64,000 bases of DNA, taken from Lepidodermella squamata. Lineage: Eukaryota > Gastrotricha. Position 1 is the stretch's first letter. Each line of letters starts with the position of its first letter. A model generated the notes under the pieces. That model did not search any database. It worked only from the letters and a program-made list of their open reading frames with translations, and was not told the DNA's origin. A program made the position numbers and the translations under genes. The DNA is taken from NCBI GenBank assembly GCA_047495785.1, contig JBLDXI010000004.1, positions 186,001 through 250,000 of the forward strand, in the 5' to 3' direction. Below, one piece after another: positions 51,101 to 61,623 of this stretch.

Positions 51101-51624
51101 TGAACTAGGGGAAGAGGAGGGTCGCCAGCAAAATTGAAATAGGACTTTCCGAACTGAAGATTTGGAGTGCGCTTTCTAACGGCAAATTGGTTCTTGAATT
51201 GGGTTTTGTGAGGGTAAAGTAAAAAATTAGGCGCCAAAACAACTGTTGGGCGCCAAAAACAGAATTGGGAATTTATGAACTATGACAAATGAAACAACTC
51301 AGTGCCGTTATCAAATTCGTGATTTTAAGTACATTATGGGGCATACATATTGAGGCGATTTTATTTCTACGCAGCGCAGTCATTCCGACGATTACGATTA
51401 TCACTTATCTTATTGGGAAAATTGGGTGATAAGTCAATAAACATCTGCCATACCATATAGTTTTCGAGAACATCACATCCGACGCGAGATCGGCGGCAAA
51501 TCTGGTCGAAAGAATCGTCGAATTGCGAGAAACATCGAACCCATGCGGCAGTAGCTGGCGTCACTATGAGGCAGATGATGAAGAAGACGCCGCTAGTTGA
51601 AGCAAACAGCCTGGTGTTGCACAT
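42190..51624 (-). CDS. Gene F: secreted protein of twelve four-Cys modules, duplicate of gene E
   Basis: Twenty-three exons sum to 1953 nt (650 aa): 51624–51454, 50866–50822, 50761–50678, 50623–50555, 50502–50422, 50365–50317, 50279–50143, 50085–50038, 49920–49852, 48934–48857, 48801–48718, 48659–48605, 44499–44390, 44338–44291, 44059–43826, 43772–43686, 43621–43573, 43523–43438, 43369–43319, 42835–42749, 42638–42573, 42411–42325 and 42267–42190. Signal peptide, four 12-Cys blocks and the phase pattern match gene E. Sequence differs mildly, with small in-frame length changes in exons 7, 15, 16, 18, 21 and 22. Intron 12 is 4.1 kb because it holds a DUF7869-type transposon; the same intron in E is 89 nt. 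All splice sites look normal and the frame is open, so the gene is probably still active. Function unknown. Confidence 0.87.
46206..48100 (+). mobile_element. DUF7869-type transposon protein, in intron 12 of gene F
   Basis: Two overlapping frames, 46206–47243 and 47198–48100, together make one protein of about 630 aa. The first has a basic N-terminus and Cys motifs CGCWRKCSLKF and CKKCTRF. The second has TEGGRGTDEVGSCLYKFI, LWSDSTGSQNKSQYIVNALF and EPGHSQMECDSVHATIE. From memory these (W..D..xGQNKN and GHS..xxD..H..IE) typify the animal proteins annotated with DUF7869, thought to be transposon-derived. A one-base frame change near 47200 separates the halves, so the copy is either recently broken or contains a sequence error. 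It lies antisense to gene F. No terminal inverted repeats were recognised; the inserted stretch is roughly 44520–48580. Confidence 0.6.
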
Positions 51625-51736
51625 AACAAGCACGCAAGGTCAAATTTAACAAAATTTCACACTGTTTTCGAGATTCAATTGAAGCTAATGATAGCAGCAA
51701 TAAAATATGAATGAGTGAGAAAAACAACTCAACTCG

Positions 51737-51744
51737 GCACGCGC
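51737..51744 (-). promoter_or_regulatory. Shared RCGTG element upstream of gene F
   Basis: GCACGCGC lies 113 bp upstream of the gene F start within DNA shared with gene E. Confidence 0.4.
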
Positions 51745-51944
51745 TGAGAAAAATAAAATGGAAAAACAACATTTGAATGAGGTCATCGTAAATATCCTAA
51801 AATATTTCGAATTTTGATTCAATTTCAATCTTCAAATTGTGAAGCTACCAAAACAAAATTGTACAATAAAATAATCGAGGTTTTAAATTTGAATTTTAAT
51901 AAAAACCTAAGAATGATCACACGAGACTAAATAGAATTGCTCAT

Positions 51945-52380
51945 TCAATTTGCATTTTCATGGAAAAGTTTAAAATATGCGAAATTCATCGACTATAATC
52001 ATTTAATAACTCAAACAATCCTGTTTTGGTTGATATCTTAAGAATTATTTCAAGGAATTAGAAATTCATACATCTTCGATGAGTTAGAATTTGCTAATAA
52101 ATAGCGTAGAATTTAACATTGTTCAAGCATGGGAAATAATAAACCCGATGAATCGTAACCTACAATTTGACACCAATGCATGAAAACGGAATTTGACAGG
52201 GGAGCAACGACGAACACTTGATGGTTCTGAACAACGGCGAACTAACAGATTTCACACGTTTGTTCAGCCGCAATTCCTGTAATTTCCTCCCCGTTATTCA
52301 CAGCAATTTGTTCACATTCGTTCCTGAATGCTTAAATTTAATCCACCATAATTTCAGATTACAGAAAAGAAATTGAAAAA
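51945..52380. other. AT-rich intergenic stretch
   Basis: No coding sequence, element ends or family motif could be supported here. Confidence 0.4.
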
Positions 52381-52387
52381 TTCATCA

Positions 52388-52458
52388 GGCTGTGGGATTT
52401 GAACCATAGTTCCCACATTCTACACACAGCCTCTATCACCACTTTGCCACTCATGCTC
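52388..52458 (-). repeat. tRNA-like internal promoter, possible SINE head
   Basis: The minus strand has TGGCAAAGTGG (A-box-like) and, 33 nt later, GGTTCAAATCC (B-box-like), the spacing of a tRNA gene. The T-arm and acceptor stems do not pair properly, so it is not a convincing tRNA. A tRNA-derived SINE head or a decayed tRNA is more likely. Confidence 0.35.
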
Positions 52459-53115
52459 ATACGGTGAGTTAAATGCAAGATACCAATGAGTTCGATCAGT
52501 GTCAGTGCGAGGCGGGCCCCAAGGGCAGTGGGGGTCTCGTACCCCCAATTTGCGAGGTGGAAAACCTCAAAAACACAACAGAGGGACGCCATACAATTTG
52601 GCCCCCTAGTTTCAGCATACTGCTGTGCGCACTGATGAATGGCGCAATGCGCAATCGATTCGAGTGCGGGTTTGGTGATTGCAATCTCTGGTTCGATTTT
52701 TGCAAGCCCCTGATTTTTCGTTGTTTTTTAAATGAGATTTAACAGTTGTTTCCATCACTTTTTGGGATGACACTAATGAGCAGGACAATGTGCGGGGTCA
52801 ATCTAACACAAAGCATCCCATCCTTCTCGCGCCTGATTTATTGCTATTTATTTTTTATAACAATGCTCCGCAAACTCATTGGGGCAGTTCGAGAGCTTTT
52901 CTCCAATGATGGCTGGAATGCAGCCGGCTACCCCGTTTCCTTCGATCATGACGCGAAATCATCCTAATTCAGACCTAATTTTCAGCTCAAATCTTTGTAA
53001 TATTGTTAGCTGAAGCTTGCTTCGCTCGCATGTGTTTTTAACCATTGGTTTGCCGGGTCCAATGTGGCAATGTGGCAATCTTTTGATGAGCATTTTCCCT
53101 CATCTTTAAATAGGT

Positions 53116-53820
53116 TCAAGTGGGAAACAGATGGGCCAAAACAATGTATGCGAGTCGAAGCCAAAACCCCTCAGGCCCCAGAAAAGAAAAATTTGCCGCT
53201 TTCAAGTTGATAAAACGGAGAGATTTCATAAAACGTTGTACCTGTTTTCTATCTGGAACATCCATTAAAAATTGCGTTTTAAACCTTTTAAACCTTTCCA
53301 TTTTGACTTCATCCTGGACTTGGAACGTAGTATGCAATTGTTTTTTATTAAGGTGAATCTGGAATTCGAGACTGGTACCAAGACAGGTGATCAATGATAT
53401 AACCCAAGAAGGCTGGGTTGCATTTGTGGCTTTTGTGCAGTCTCGTAAAATGTTCTGCATGTACAACTGGGAATGGGTATTAATTTTGACTTCTGTTATC
53501 GAAATCTTGATTTAGAGAAAATCTTTACAAAGAAAATAAGTTGATTTGGCCAATGACATGTTAAGGTATTCCGGCAGAGCGGCCAGTTTAAGAAGCCGAG
53601 AGTGTTGCGGCCGTTTAGGGACATTTCTGGCCGCCAACATTTTCAGTAGTTTAACAAGTTTGCGCATCACTGTACTAGATGATGATAACAAAATGTAACT
53701 TTGCATCAACTTCTTTTCCCGCGCTGCCATCCTTTGCAGTGATTTGCGGACCGTAACAAATAACGCTGTTAAAAATCCGCTGGTGGGTTCCGTTAGGTAA
53801 TTTACTCCGAAATTGCTCAA
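53116..53820 (-). other. Two unrecognised minus-strand open frames
   Basis: Frames 53820–53512 and 53466–53116 lie in series on the minus strand and are Lys/Leu-rich (for example SKLVKLLKML-like and ERFKRFKTQFLMDV). They show no signal peptide, family cysteines or domain I recognise. The first overlaps the boundary of the LamG duplication (shared with about 56325). They may be remnants of a mobile element or exons of an unknown gene. Confidence 0.25.
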
Positions 53821-53987
53821 CCTTGACTAAGATAAAAAAGTGAATTCCATTACATGAGTGTGCTCATTGCTGTTAGAATTCGCCAAAAATAAACGAACGA
53901 TAACATCAACCAGGATTAGCGGTTGAGATTCAAAATGTTAATAGGATTCACATCAATTATCATAAGTAATCATAGTTCCAGTGATCC

Positions 53988-54132
53988 GACTAGGTTCAGC
54001 TCTGAGGGGGGTAAATCGAGCATTTTGAGCCCACAATTTCCAAATCAACAGGGGGGACCCTTACGTTTTTCTGAAATTTTCGAACGCCAGGGGGGATCCT
54101 TTACCCCCTTACCCCCCGTACTCGGAGCACTG
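53988..54132. repeat. G/C-tract interspersed repeat, copy 2
   Basis: Matches 692–838: starts GGTTCAGCTCTGAGGGGGG and ends CCCCCCGTACTCGGAGCACTG, with imperfectly inverted ends. It lies just downstream of the LamG pseudogene. Confidence 0.5.
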
Positions 54133-54185
54133 CATAGTTCAATAAGATGTAAATATAAGAGTCAGTATATTCGCTGGCTATTGGT

Positions 54186-55390
54186 TTAGCGCATGCCTGG
54201 TACGGCGAAAACGGCGCAATTGATTTCGACAATTCGCTGCTGGCCGAAAGTGAGAACTTGGGTGAACAGGTTCAAGCAAGACAAACTCCCAAACAGGTTA
54301 TCTTGCGGATCCGCCCAGGACCTAGGCAAAGAATAATGAAGAATTACATTACGACATTAGCCGCAAAATTAGCTGAAACCTACCGCCCTAGAATGAACTG
54401 ACCCATTTTCGTTATAGGCCGCGAACCATTCCCAACCAAGCCACCGATCCTGTCGGCATAAAAACTTAGCTTATCGCCATCCGCATCGAGCGTGATTGCT
54501 AGAAACTGCCACGGAGAATCCGTTGTGCAGCCCAGACCGGCACGAGCAATTTTGGCTCATTCGAACAACTCCGAACAATTCGATTTGACCCCTTTGTTCG
54601 CCTGTTTTTGAGAATTTTCCAGCCGAACAACTCCGAACAAATCCTAAAATAGACGAACAGGCTCAAAAACAGGCGAACAAAGGGGTCAAATCGAATTGTT
54701 CGGAGTTGTTCGAATGAGCCAAAATTGCTCGTGCCGGTCTGGGAGGGGATTGAAATTGCGTTTTGGCCGTACGGCCGAATGCTAAAGGATTTGTTATCGG
54801 CCCCTGATAAGACCTTAAGCCCAAGCGTCGTTTCGTCTGGAGCGAATTCGAGTAACGGCTTTGCGAAGGCAACATTGACAAAAAATGCGATAGTGAAACT
54901 TCCGTTGTCCAGCTTAACTTTCTCAGCAGCTACAACAATAGGATCAGTTGTGCTAAAAAAGAAGGATGTGCTCGACACGTTGAAAGGCCCAGCTCTACGC
55001 AGCAGGCCCTTATTCGGAGGCGTTGCATTGGCTTTAGGATCTACGACATCATTGAAGTCGGACACTAACGGCCAAATAGCTATGTTTGAAGGCAGAAGGG
55101 TTGCCAGGGCTTCGGGAAGCCAGGTTTTGCCAGCATGAATTTGCAGGCACCTTTTCCTTACAATCCACAGCTGTTCGCCCAACAGAGCATGATCAAATAT
55201 TGACAGACACGTAATTTGTCCCGGAAGACGACTGGTGTCGGCGAGATTGCCACCAACCCTCATTTTATTGCTCGTTGTTATCGAATATACAAATTGAGTT
55301 AGCGCCCGGTCACAATATACCTTCGATTGCTTGGATGTTCCATCGTAAATAAGCGCGATAAATACCCATGACTGAGATGTCCCAGTTACT
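54186..55390 (-). pseudogene. Partial LamG-domain copy of gene G, interrupted by a foldback element
   Basis: The minus strand matches the two LamG/concanavalin-like domains of gene G: SWVFIALIYDGTSKQSKVYC, KMRVGGNLADTSRLPGQITC, then a second domain with NGSFTIAFFVN, and after the intron SWADPQDNLFGSLSCLNLF to the stop. Similarity to gene G starts near 55390; no signal peptide or Cys modules are attached. The second domain is interrupted by the inverted repeat at 54531–54743, which puts a stop in frame. Downstream DNA (53785–54190) also matches that after gene G. It is a 5'-truncated tandem duplicate, probably non-functional. Confidence 0.7.
54531..54743. mobile_element. Foldback element with perfect 80-bp arms
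   Basis: 54531–54610 and 54664–54743 are exact inverted repeats of 80 bp (outer end CCCAGACCGGCACGAGC) around a 53-bp spacer. Comparison with gene G shows that the flanking coding sequence is otherwise continuous (CCGTTG / GATTGAAATTG), so it is an insertion. No target duplication longer than about 2 bp is seen. Identical arms suggest a recent insertion. Confidence 0.8.
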
Positions 55391-55458
55391 GCGATGCTGC
55401 CCACAAAGACGACAGACGCCGGAAAAACTACGTCGCGTCGAATGAACTTGAACGCCAC

Positions 55459-55863
55459 TAATTAACTTTAATTTTTGCGATTAATGCCTGGATCACTATT
55501 TTGTAAACAGTTCGTTGTAAAACATAAGAAGTACAGGGCGTTCGCGTATTAATACTCTGACTGAGCTAAAAATAGCTACAAAAACGCTAAAACGCTAATA
55601 CAAAAAGTAGCAAAGCTATTTTTAGGAGAGTATAATCACGCGAACGCATCATGTCGAGTTGTCGTTTTGCCGAATTGTCGAAATTGGACACTTTGGAATT
55701 GCTACATCTCATGCTAATATTGGCCAGTGTTCAGTCAAACAAACCGAAATAAGCAAATACCGGGTAAACAATCATTGACTGTCTGGGCCATATAGCTTGT
55801 TTTAAGACTTAAGTCTGCGAATCGATTTTCTAATTCTAAGGTTTTTACAAATAAATAATTAAA
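55459..55863. other. Intergenic stretch without a supported gene
   Basis: A short imperfect inverted repeat around GCGTTCGCGTATTA and GCGAACGC with AAAAATAGCT between lies at about 55538–55646, possibly a small hairpin element. Otherwise nothing is seen. Confidence 0.35.
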
Positions 55864-56325
55864 ATGGCGCCTGAATGCTTGCTGGATAAATTGGGTCTGC
55901 TGATCAAGAACGACATCAACAACTTTCTTCTCGAAAAGTACGGTCTCACAAAAAAGCAAGTCTTGAAAGGAATCGAGGAGTTCCGAGCAAAGCACCGGCA
56001 ACTTCACGATGAATTTATGAAAGCAAAGGATCAACTGGCCGAGAAGACGGCTACAGGGACACAGCCGGTTAATCGACTTGAAGAGGCTGAGATCGAGTTT
56101 ACTGCGTTAACTAAGGAGAACGCTAGACTTGGTACTTTTCGGCCTCGATGGCAAGCGAACTTTCGAGCTGAAGCGGCAACGTGATGCCAATGGGTAACCT
56201 ATTCAAAATGATTTTTATTACGCGCGATCAAGCGGAAAAGGCTCACGAGTTATGCGCGAGCAAAACATTGAAGTGGAATGGCTCGAAACTCGAAACCAAG
56301 CACGACCGCGTGATGCGCGTGGCAG
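55864..56325 (+). pseudogene. Unrecognised coiled-coil gene fragment
   Basis: An ATG in good context (AAAATGGC) opens a charged, helical protein: MAPECLLDKLGLLIKNDINN, then a probable coiled coil (EEFRAKHRQLHDEFMKAKDQ). After about residue 90 the plausible frame shifts (LVLFGLDGKRTFELKRQRDA) and shifts again (AEKAHELCASKTLKWNGSKL). The end is cut by the boundary of the LamG duplication at about 56325. A retrotransposon first ORF or a processed copy of a cellular gene are both possible; I cannot identify it. Confidence 0.35.
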
Positions 56326-56630
56326 GGGGTTCCATTAGGTAATTTACTCAGAAATTGCTCAACCTTAACCTTGATTAAGATGACGGTGAATTGAATTGCA
56401 TAAGGGTACTTTATTTACTTGCTCATTGCTGTCAGAATTCACCTAAAAATAGCATAGTTTATAACGTTCAATACGAACGATAAGAACGATAACATCGATC
56501 AAGCTTAGCGGCTGAGATTCAAATATCCATAAGATTCCCATACTATCATAAGTTGGCATAAGTAATAATTATTTCCATAAGATTTCAATCAAAATGCCAG
56601 TATCTTCGCTTGCTGTTGCTTGTTGTTGTT

Positions 56631-59600
56631 TTATCGCATGCCTGGTACAGATAAAGCGGCGCAGTTGATTTCGATGACTCGCTGCTGGCCGAAAGTGAGA
56701 ACTTGGTTGAACATGTTCAAGCAAAATAAACTTCCATACAGGTCCTCCAGCGGATCAGCCCACGACCTAGCCAAGCAAATATGAACTATGATTACATATT
56801 TAGCTGCATACTCAGCTGAAACCTACCGCCCCAACATGAACTGTCCGCTTTTCGTGACGGGTCGCGAGCCATTCCCAACCAAGCCACCAATCCTGTCGGC
56901 ATAAAAACTCAGCTTATCACCGTCCGCATCCAGCGTGATTGCTAGAAACTTCCACTGAGACTCCGTTGAGCTGGTGATTGAAATTGTATCCTGGCCGTAA
57001 GGCCGAAGGCCATAAGAACTTTTAGAGTTCACTGTGACCTTAAGCCCAAGTGTTGTTTCGTCCGGAGCGAATTCGAGTATTGTCTTTGCGAGGGCAAGAG
57101 AATTGACAAAAAATGCGATAGTGAAACTCCCGTTGTCCAGCTTAACCTTGTCAGCAGCTACAGAAATGGGGTCACCTGAGCTGAAGAAGAAGGCTGAGTT
57201 TGTTACGTTGAAAGGCCCAGCAATACGTCCCATAGTCCTATTTGGAGGCGTTGCATCGGCCCTGGGATCGACGACATCATTGAAGTTATACACCAACGGC
57301 CAAATAGCTATGTTTGAAGGCAGAAGAGTGGAAAGGGCTTCGGGAAGCCAAGTTTTTCCAGCATGAATTTGCAAGCATCTTTTCCTTGCAATCCACAGAT
57401 GTTGGGTCAACAGAGCTTGATCAAATATCGACAGACACGTTATTTGGCCCGGAAGACGACTGGTGTCGGCGAGATTGCCACCAACTTTCATTTTACTGCT
57501 CGTTTTTATCGAATATGCCGCTGCATTGAGCACCCGGTCGCAATATATCCTCAATATCTTGGATTTTCCGGCGTAAGTTATCGCGATAAATACCCATGAT
57601 TGAAATGGCCCAGTTACTGCATTGCATTTGGGCGATGCAACTATAGCATCATTACCTGTACAGTTTTCGAATGAAAGTGGCATATGATCAGAATAAAAAT
57701 CAGAAAATTTACCGAAGTTTGTTCCCATGACGTTGGTCGCAGGGTTGTAGGATATTTGTAATAGCGCTGTATTTTCGTAGAACTCAAATATTGGAAAGGA
57801 CGCATTTGGGAAATCCACGAATCCAACATAAGCAGAGATCGTAAATGAATTGTTGAGAGCAGCGTCGAAAACGAGCTTGCTACTCGCCACCTCTAAATAA
57901 CCGGTTGACATGCCGACCGAAAGGGCTGCGTTAGGATAATCGAAAGGTCCAGTGACGAACGAGGGCGAGGTGCCGCCAGTGAAAGCAGCGCTCATTTTAT
58001 TCGCACTGATATCGTTGATGCCGTATTCCTGCGTGAGGGGGAAGAAAGCCAGGTCTTGGGGTAAGCCGAAAGGCGTCTCTATGATAGGGAAAAGTTCGCT
58101 TTCAGATAAACCGAACGAGCACGTAAACGTACGGTAATTGCACATTTCCAAAGTGTCATACGTAGTATTACTGGATTGCACCTAAGTATATTATATTTTA
58201 TATTTAAATATATTTTGTGATAAAATAAATGGTTTGAAAAGCGGTTGAGCTCACCGAATTTTGCGGGCAGTTTTCCACCACAGGTACGCAAGTCGCCGCC
58301 ATCAGAAGCTGATTAGTGCATAGTTTGTACTATAACATGAAAATAATTAGCTGAAAATAAGCGCAAATGCATTCATAGACTGAGGAAGGAAAGAAATGTT
58401 AATAAATTCGGAAACCCCAATTTTAGGAAGATGCAGTGCTGGTGTTACGACCACATCGGTATGTTGGGTTCTAAACCGAGAACAAAAGACGCGTTAAAAT
58501 CGCAGGGAGGGCTGGTAGCTGTCAAACGCAGTAGGGCTCTGGCTCATGAGGGCGTGAGAGCTTGAGCACGACTGATGAGTGGCGTGAGCATACATTGTTA
58601 CGGTTTCGAAAACATAGCTGTTCAAAATAAATTGTTGTTGGTGAAGAAAACTAAACTTCAGTCAACGAATGGACTACGGCGATCAAAATGACGACGGACA
58701 CCTGTGCGGTTCGTGCACTGCCTGGAAGAAGCCTTGATGGACCCCGCTGCCGCCACTGCGACTGCGAGTATGAATCCCTCTCACATGTCCTTGGTTTCTG
58801 CCCTCGCGGTGCTCTGCTTCGCAACGCCCGCCATCATAGAGTGCGAACTATGATCGCAGACTCCTTGCGTAAGAACAAGACCCTTGAAGTCTACGAGGAA
58901 GTTTCCTGCCTCGCAAAAAATGACGGCCTCAAAAGGGTCGACATTATCGCCTTCAATAAAAACACGAGAGAAGGGTGGATCTTGGACCCTACCATCCGCT
59001 TCGAAAAAAGCCCAGATCAAGCCCTGGAAGTCGACAAAGAAAAACGGGCACACTACGAGCCTTGCGCAGAATACTTCAAGGAAAGATACAATCTAACTTC
59101 CCTCGAAGTAATCGGTCTCTTTGTTGGAGCCCGTGGTACCATCACCAAGTTCTTCCGCGACTTCGCAAAACGTCTCGAACTACCGCAGTCACTCATGTGC
59201 GACATCGTCATTTCAACGATAAAAGACTCATGCAAAATCATAAATAATCATTTGTACGGAAAGAATTAGTTAAATGTAAATACCCGCGTCTATAGGCAAA
59301 CTGTTACTTAGTATCAGTTGTTTTAACAATAAACTACTACCCCCACCACTGGGAATTCAATAATAGACATTTCAATAGGTTTTTGGAAATGTTCGAGAAT
59401 CCTTTTAAGGTAGGTTTCGAAGCAAGTCATAGCGGCCAAATCAAATTAATTTGAGAACAACGCAGCAGATTTGACGAAGCATTCAAGAATGTTTGCCACG
59501 CTTTGTCATCTTCATGCCGTGAAATAACGAACCTTGATGGAGAGACAGTCAGCGTAGTTTTTGCCAAAATCAGTCGAGGCTCTGAAGGTTGAAACCTAAA

Positions 59601-61016
59601 CCATAAAATAAGCATTCAACATTTTTTGTTTGTAATATCGAGCATATATTTGGTTAAATTGCGATTTGTAAAAGATTCTCATTTTTTTTTAGGAGAAATC
59701 ATTATTTCATGAAGCTTCTCCATGTCAAAAATGAACTTGTCCCCATTCATAAATTTACGCTCGCTAAAAATAGCAGCACGAGTTTTTTAAAAATCACGGT
59801 TAAGTTTCATTGAAAAAATGGAAACAATTCTTCAAAAAAACTTGAAAAAAGTTCGATGGCAGGAAAAGACGAAGATCTAACCAAAGTAAGCGGCGACGGG
59901 CAGGAATTTCGGCAAATCGGACCGTTGGCAGATGAACACAAGGCTGCTGGCTACAAATTAAAAAAAAATAAACAGTACGAGATAGAGAAAAGTCATCATT
60001 TTCTCACGCCGGCAATACAGTAAGCCTTGTTCATGAATGGACCGCTGCTGAATTCCTGTGTGATACAACAATTAAAATTTTGGCAAAAGAAATCAAACAT
60101 CCAATTACTGGTGTCAGGCTGGTGTCGGTGCATTGCGTAGATCGACAGCCAACAAAAGTCCGATTGCTCTTCGCAAAACACCGGTAATTCACCACAAAAT
60201 CGGCAGTGTTGCGAATGACTTGAAATTATTCAATTTTAATACTCAGAAAAATGACCTAGGTTGTGTTGGACTTACTTCCTTGTTGATCCAAGCAATCTTG
60301 CATCGTCGGAAAAGTTGTGACAACGGTCTAAAATTAATTTAGTATGAAAATGAGTGGAACAAATAAAAAATTATGCTTAATTCACCCCGCTATTCGGACA
60401 CGAGCCAACGCTTGGGATACACGTTTGTTGGCCGTTGCTGCTGCAAAGCGTTGCTGGGCTAGTCTGCTCGTTAAACATTACATCAAAATAATCAGAAATC
60501 GAGGTTATTAGTTGTGAACCATGAATCGCCTGATGTTGTAGCGGCATTCGTCGTAATTTGTTCCGAAATTGGTACCCATGTATTCGGCGATCTAAGGAGA
60601 ACAGATTTCATGGTAATAATAAATATTAAATTCTAGCCCTCACCAGAAATTCATCACTGGTACAGCCCAAGTTGCGGGGTATGCATCGCATGTCGATTGT
60701 CTTGAAATTGAAACAGCTTCGAGCAGACTAAATTAATCACGTATGACTCTCAATTTTCGAATAGAAAAAGCCCCACCCCTTGTTTGCAGGAGGTAAGACT
60801 TGGCAGCTCAAGTCCCAACTGAATTCGAAGTCAAGGTTTGTATGGATAGTTGTAAATTTTCCTTTTGAATGTTACCTGGGTCTCATCCAATGTAGAGCAT
60901 GTTTCTTTGCAGCCGATGAAAGTGTCATTGAAGCGTGAGAAACAGCGCTTATAATTCGCGGCTAGCGAAGCTGCCACGGAATAGAGAAAAATGACCAAGA
61001 AAAACAAAAGCCTCAT
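56631..61016 (-). CDS. Gene G: secreted six-module Cys protein with tandem LamG/concanavalin-like domains
   Basis: Thirteen exons sum to 2325 nt (774 aa): 61016–60876, 60818–60777, 60727–60644, 60591–60520, 60463–60386, 60327–60276, 60218–60109, 60055–60008, 59950–59882, 59595–59533, 58329–58255, 58181–56827 and 56766–56631. The signal peptide MRLLFFLVIFLYSVAASLA precedes NYKRCFSRFNDTF. Six four-Cys modules (two blocks; phase-1 intron after exon 6) are followed by a long exon with two LamG-like jellyroll domains, marked by WVFIAITYAGKSK..IYCDRVL, GNLADTSRLPGQITCLSIFD, WKFLAITLDADGDKLSFYAD and LFCLNMFNQVLTFGQ. So this member swaps the lectin domain for LamG. The 1.2-kb intron 10 carries an R2-like fragment on the other strand. 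Probably extracellular; binding partner unknown. Confidence 0.87.
58688..59269 (+). mobile_element. R2-like non-LTR retrotransposon 3' ORF: zinc knuckle and restriction-like endonuclease
   Basis: An open frame of 193 aa matches the C-terminal end of R2/NeSL/CRE-type ORFs. It has CRHCDCEYESLSHVLGFC (CxxC..HxxxxC knuckle), then RNARHHRVRTMI, and the endonuclease core with KRVDIIAFN and WILDPTIRFE, where conserved acidic residues sit. The canonical PD is VD here. The reverse transcriptase is absent, as expected of a 5'-truncated insertion. The frame is intact, so it is fairly young. It sits antisense in intron 10 of gene G. Confidence 0.75.
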
Positions 61017-61128
61017 AATATTTCAGCTAAAAAAGTGTTTCGAAAAATAGTTACCATTGAATAAATTGTGAATGAACAATTTAAATCGCGTAATTTTTTT
61101 CCGGTCTCGAGTGTTTTTTTTAGGTAAT

Positions 61129-61135
61129 CGCGTGC
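61129..61135 (-). promoter_or_regulatory. Shared RCGTG element upstream of gene G
   Basis: CGCGTGC on the plus strand (GCACGCG on the gene strand) lies 113 bp upstream of the gene G start. Confidence 0.4.
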
Positions 61136-61623
61136 CAAGTTGAATTGGCTAGAAAAACATCTTTTTCACTTTTAATTTTTTTCAATTTTAAATGAGGCTT
61201 TGTTGAATGATTGATTAGTTGAAATAGATTAAAATGCCTAAAAAATCTCATTCTTATCGAAGCTTTCGCTGAATCGAAGTCTGAGCAATTTTGGTGACAC
61301 ACGTCCTAAACTAGAGACTGTCAAAGTCAATAAACCGGCAGCATTACGCTGCCTATTTTTTGAAGCATGAAGCAAAAAGCTGTCTGCTCTGTAATCAAGC
61401 AATGCTGCTCCGATCTGGCATTGACACTCGCGAAAAGCTGTTCTCGAAAAGTTTTCTGAAGAATCACAGGCCAGATTTCCCATTTCGCAAAAAATATTTA
61501 AAGTCGCTAAACCGACGCCAAATCAGGGCAACGGATGTTAACAGTAACAATTATTGAAATGTTTTGATAACATTGAATTTTCGATATCGTTTATCTTATT
61601 TCATTTACAATGGAACTTACCAC

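Noticed and set aside
54725-57366. Plus-strand frames over the LamG regions
   Set aside because: Antisense shadows of the minus-strand LamG domains, with no independent motif.
58781-59053. Frames on both strands overlapping the R2-like endonuclease
   Set aside because: Only the 58688–59269 plus-strand frame carries zinc-knuckle and endonuclease motifs; the others are shadows.
24820-61016. Idea that the family is the larvacean house proteins (oikosins)
   Set aside because: Short introns and Cys-rich repeats are suggestive, but I cannot match the cysteine pattern to a named oikosin domain from the sequence alone.
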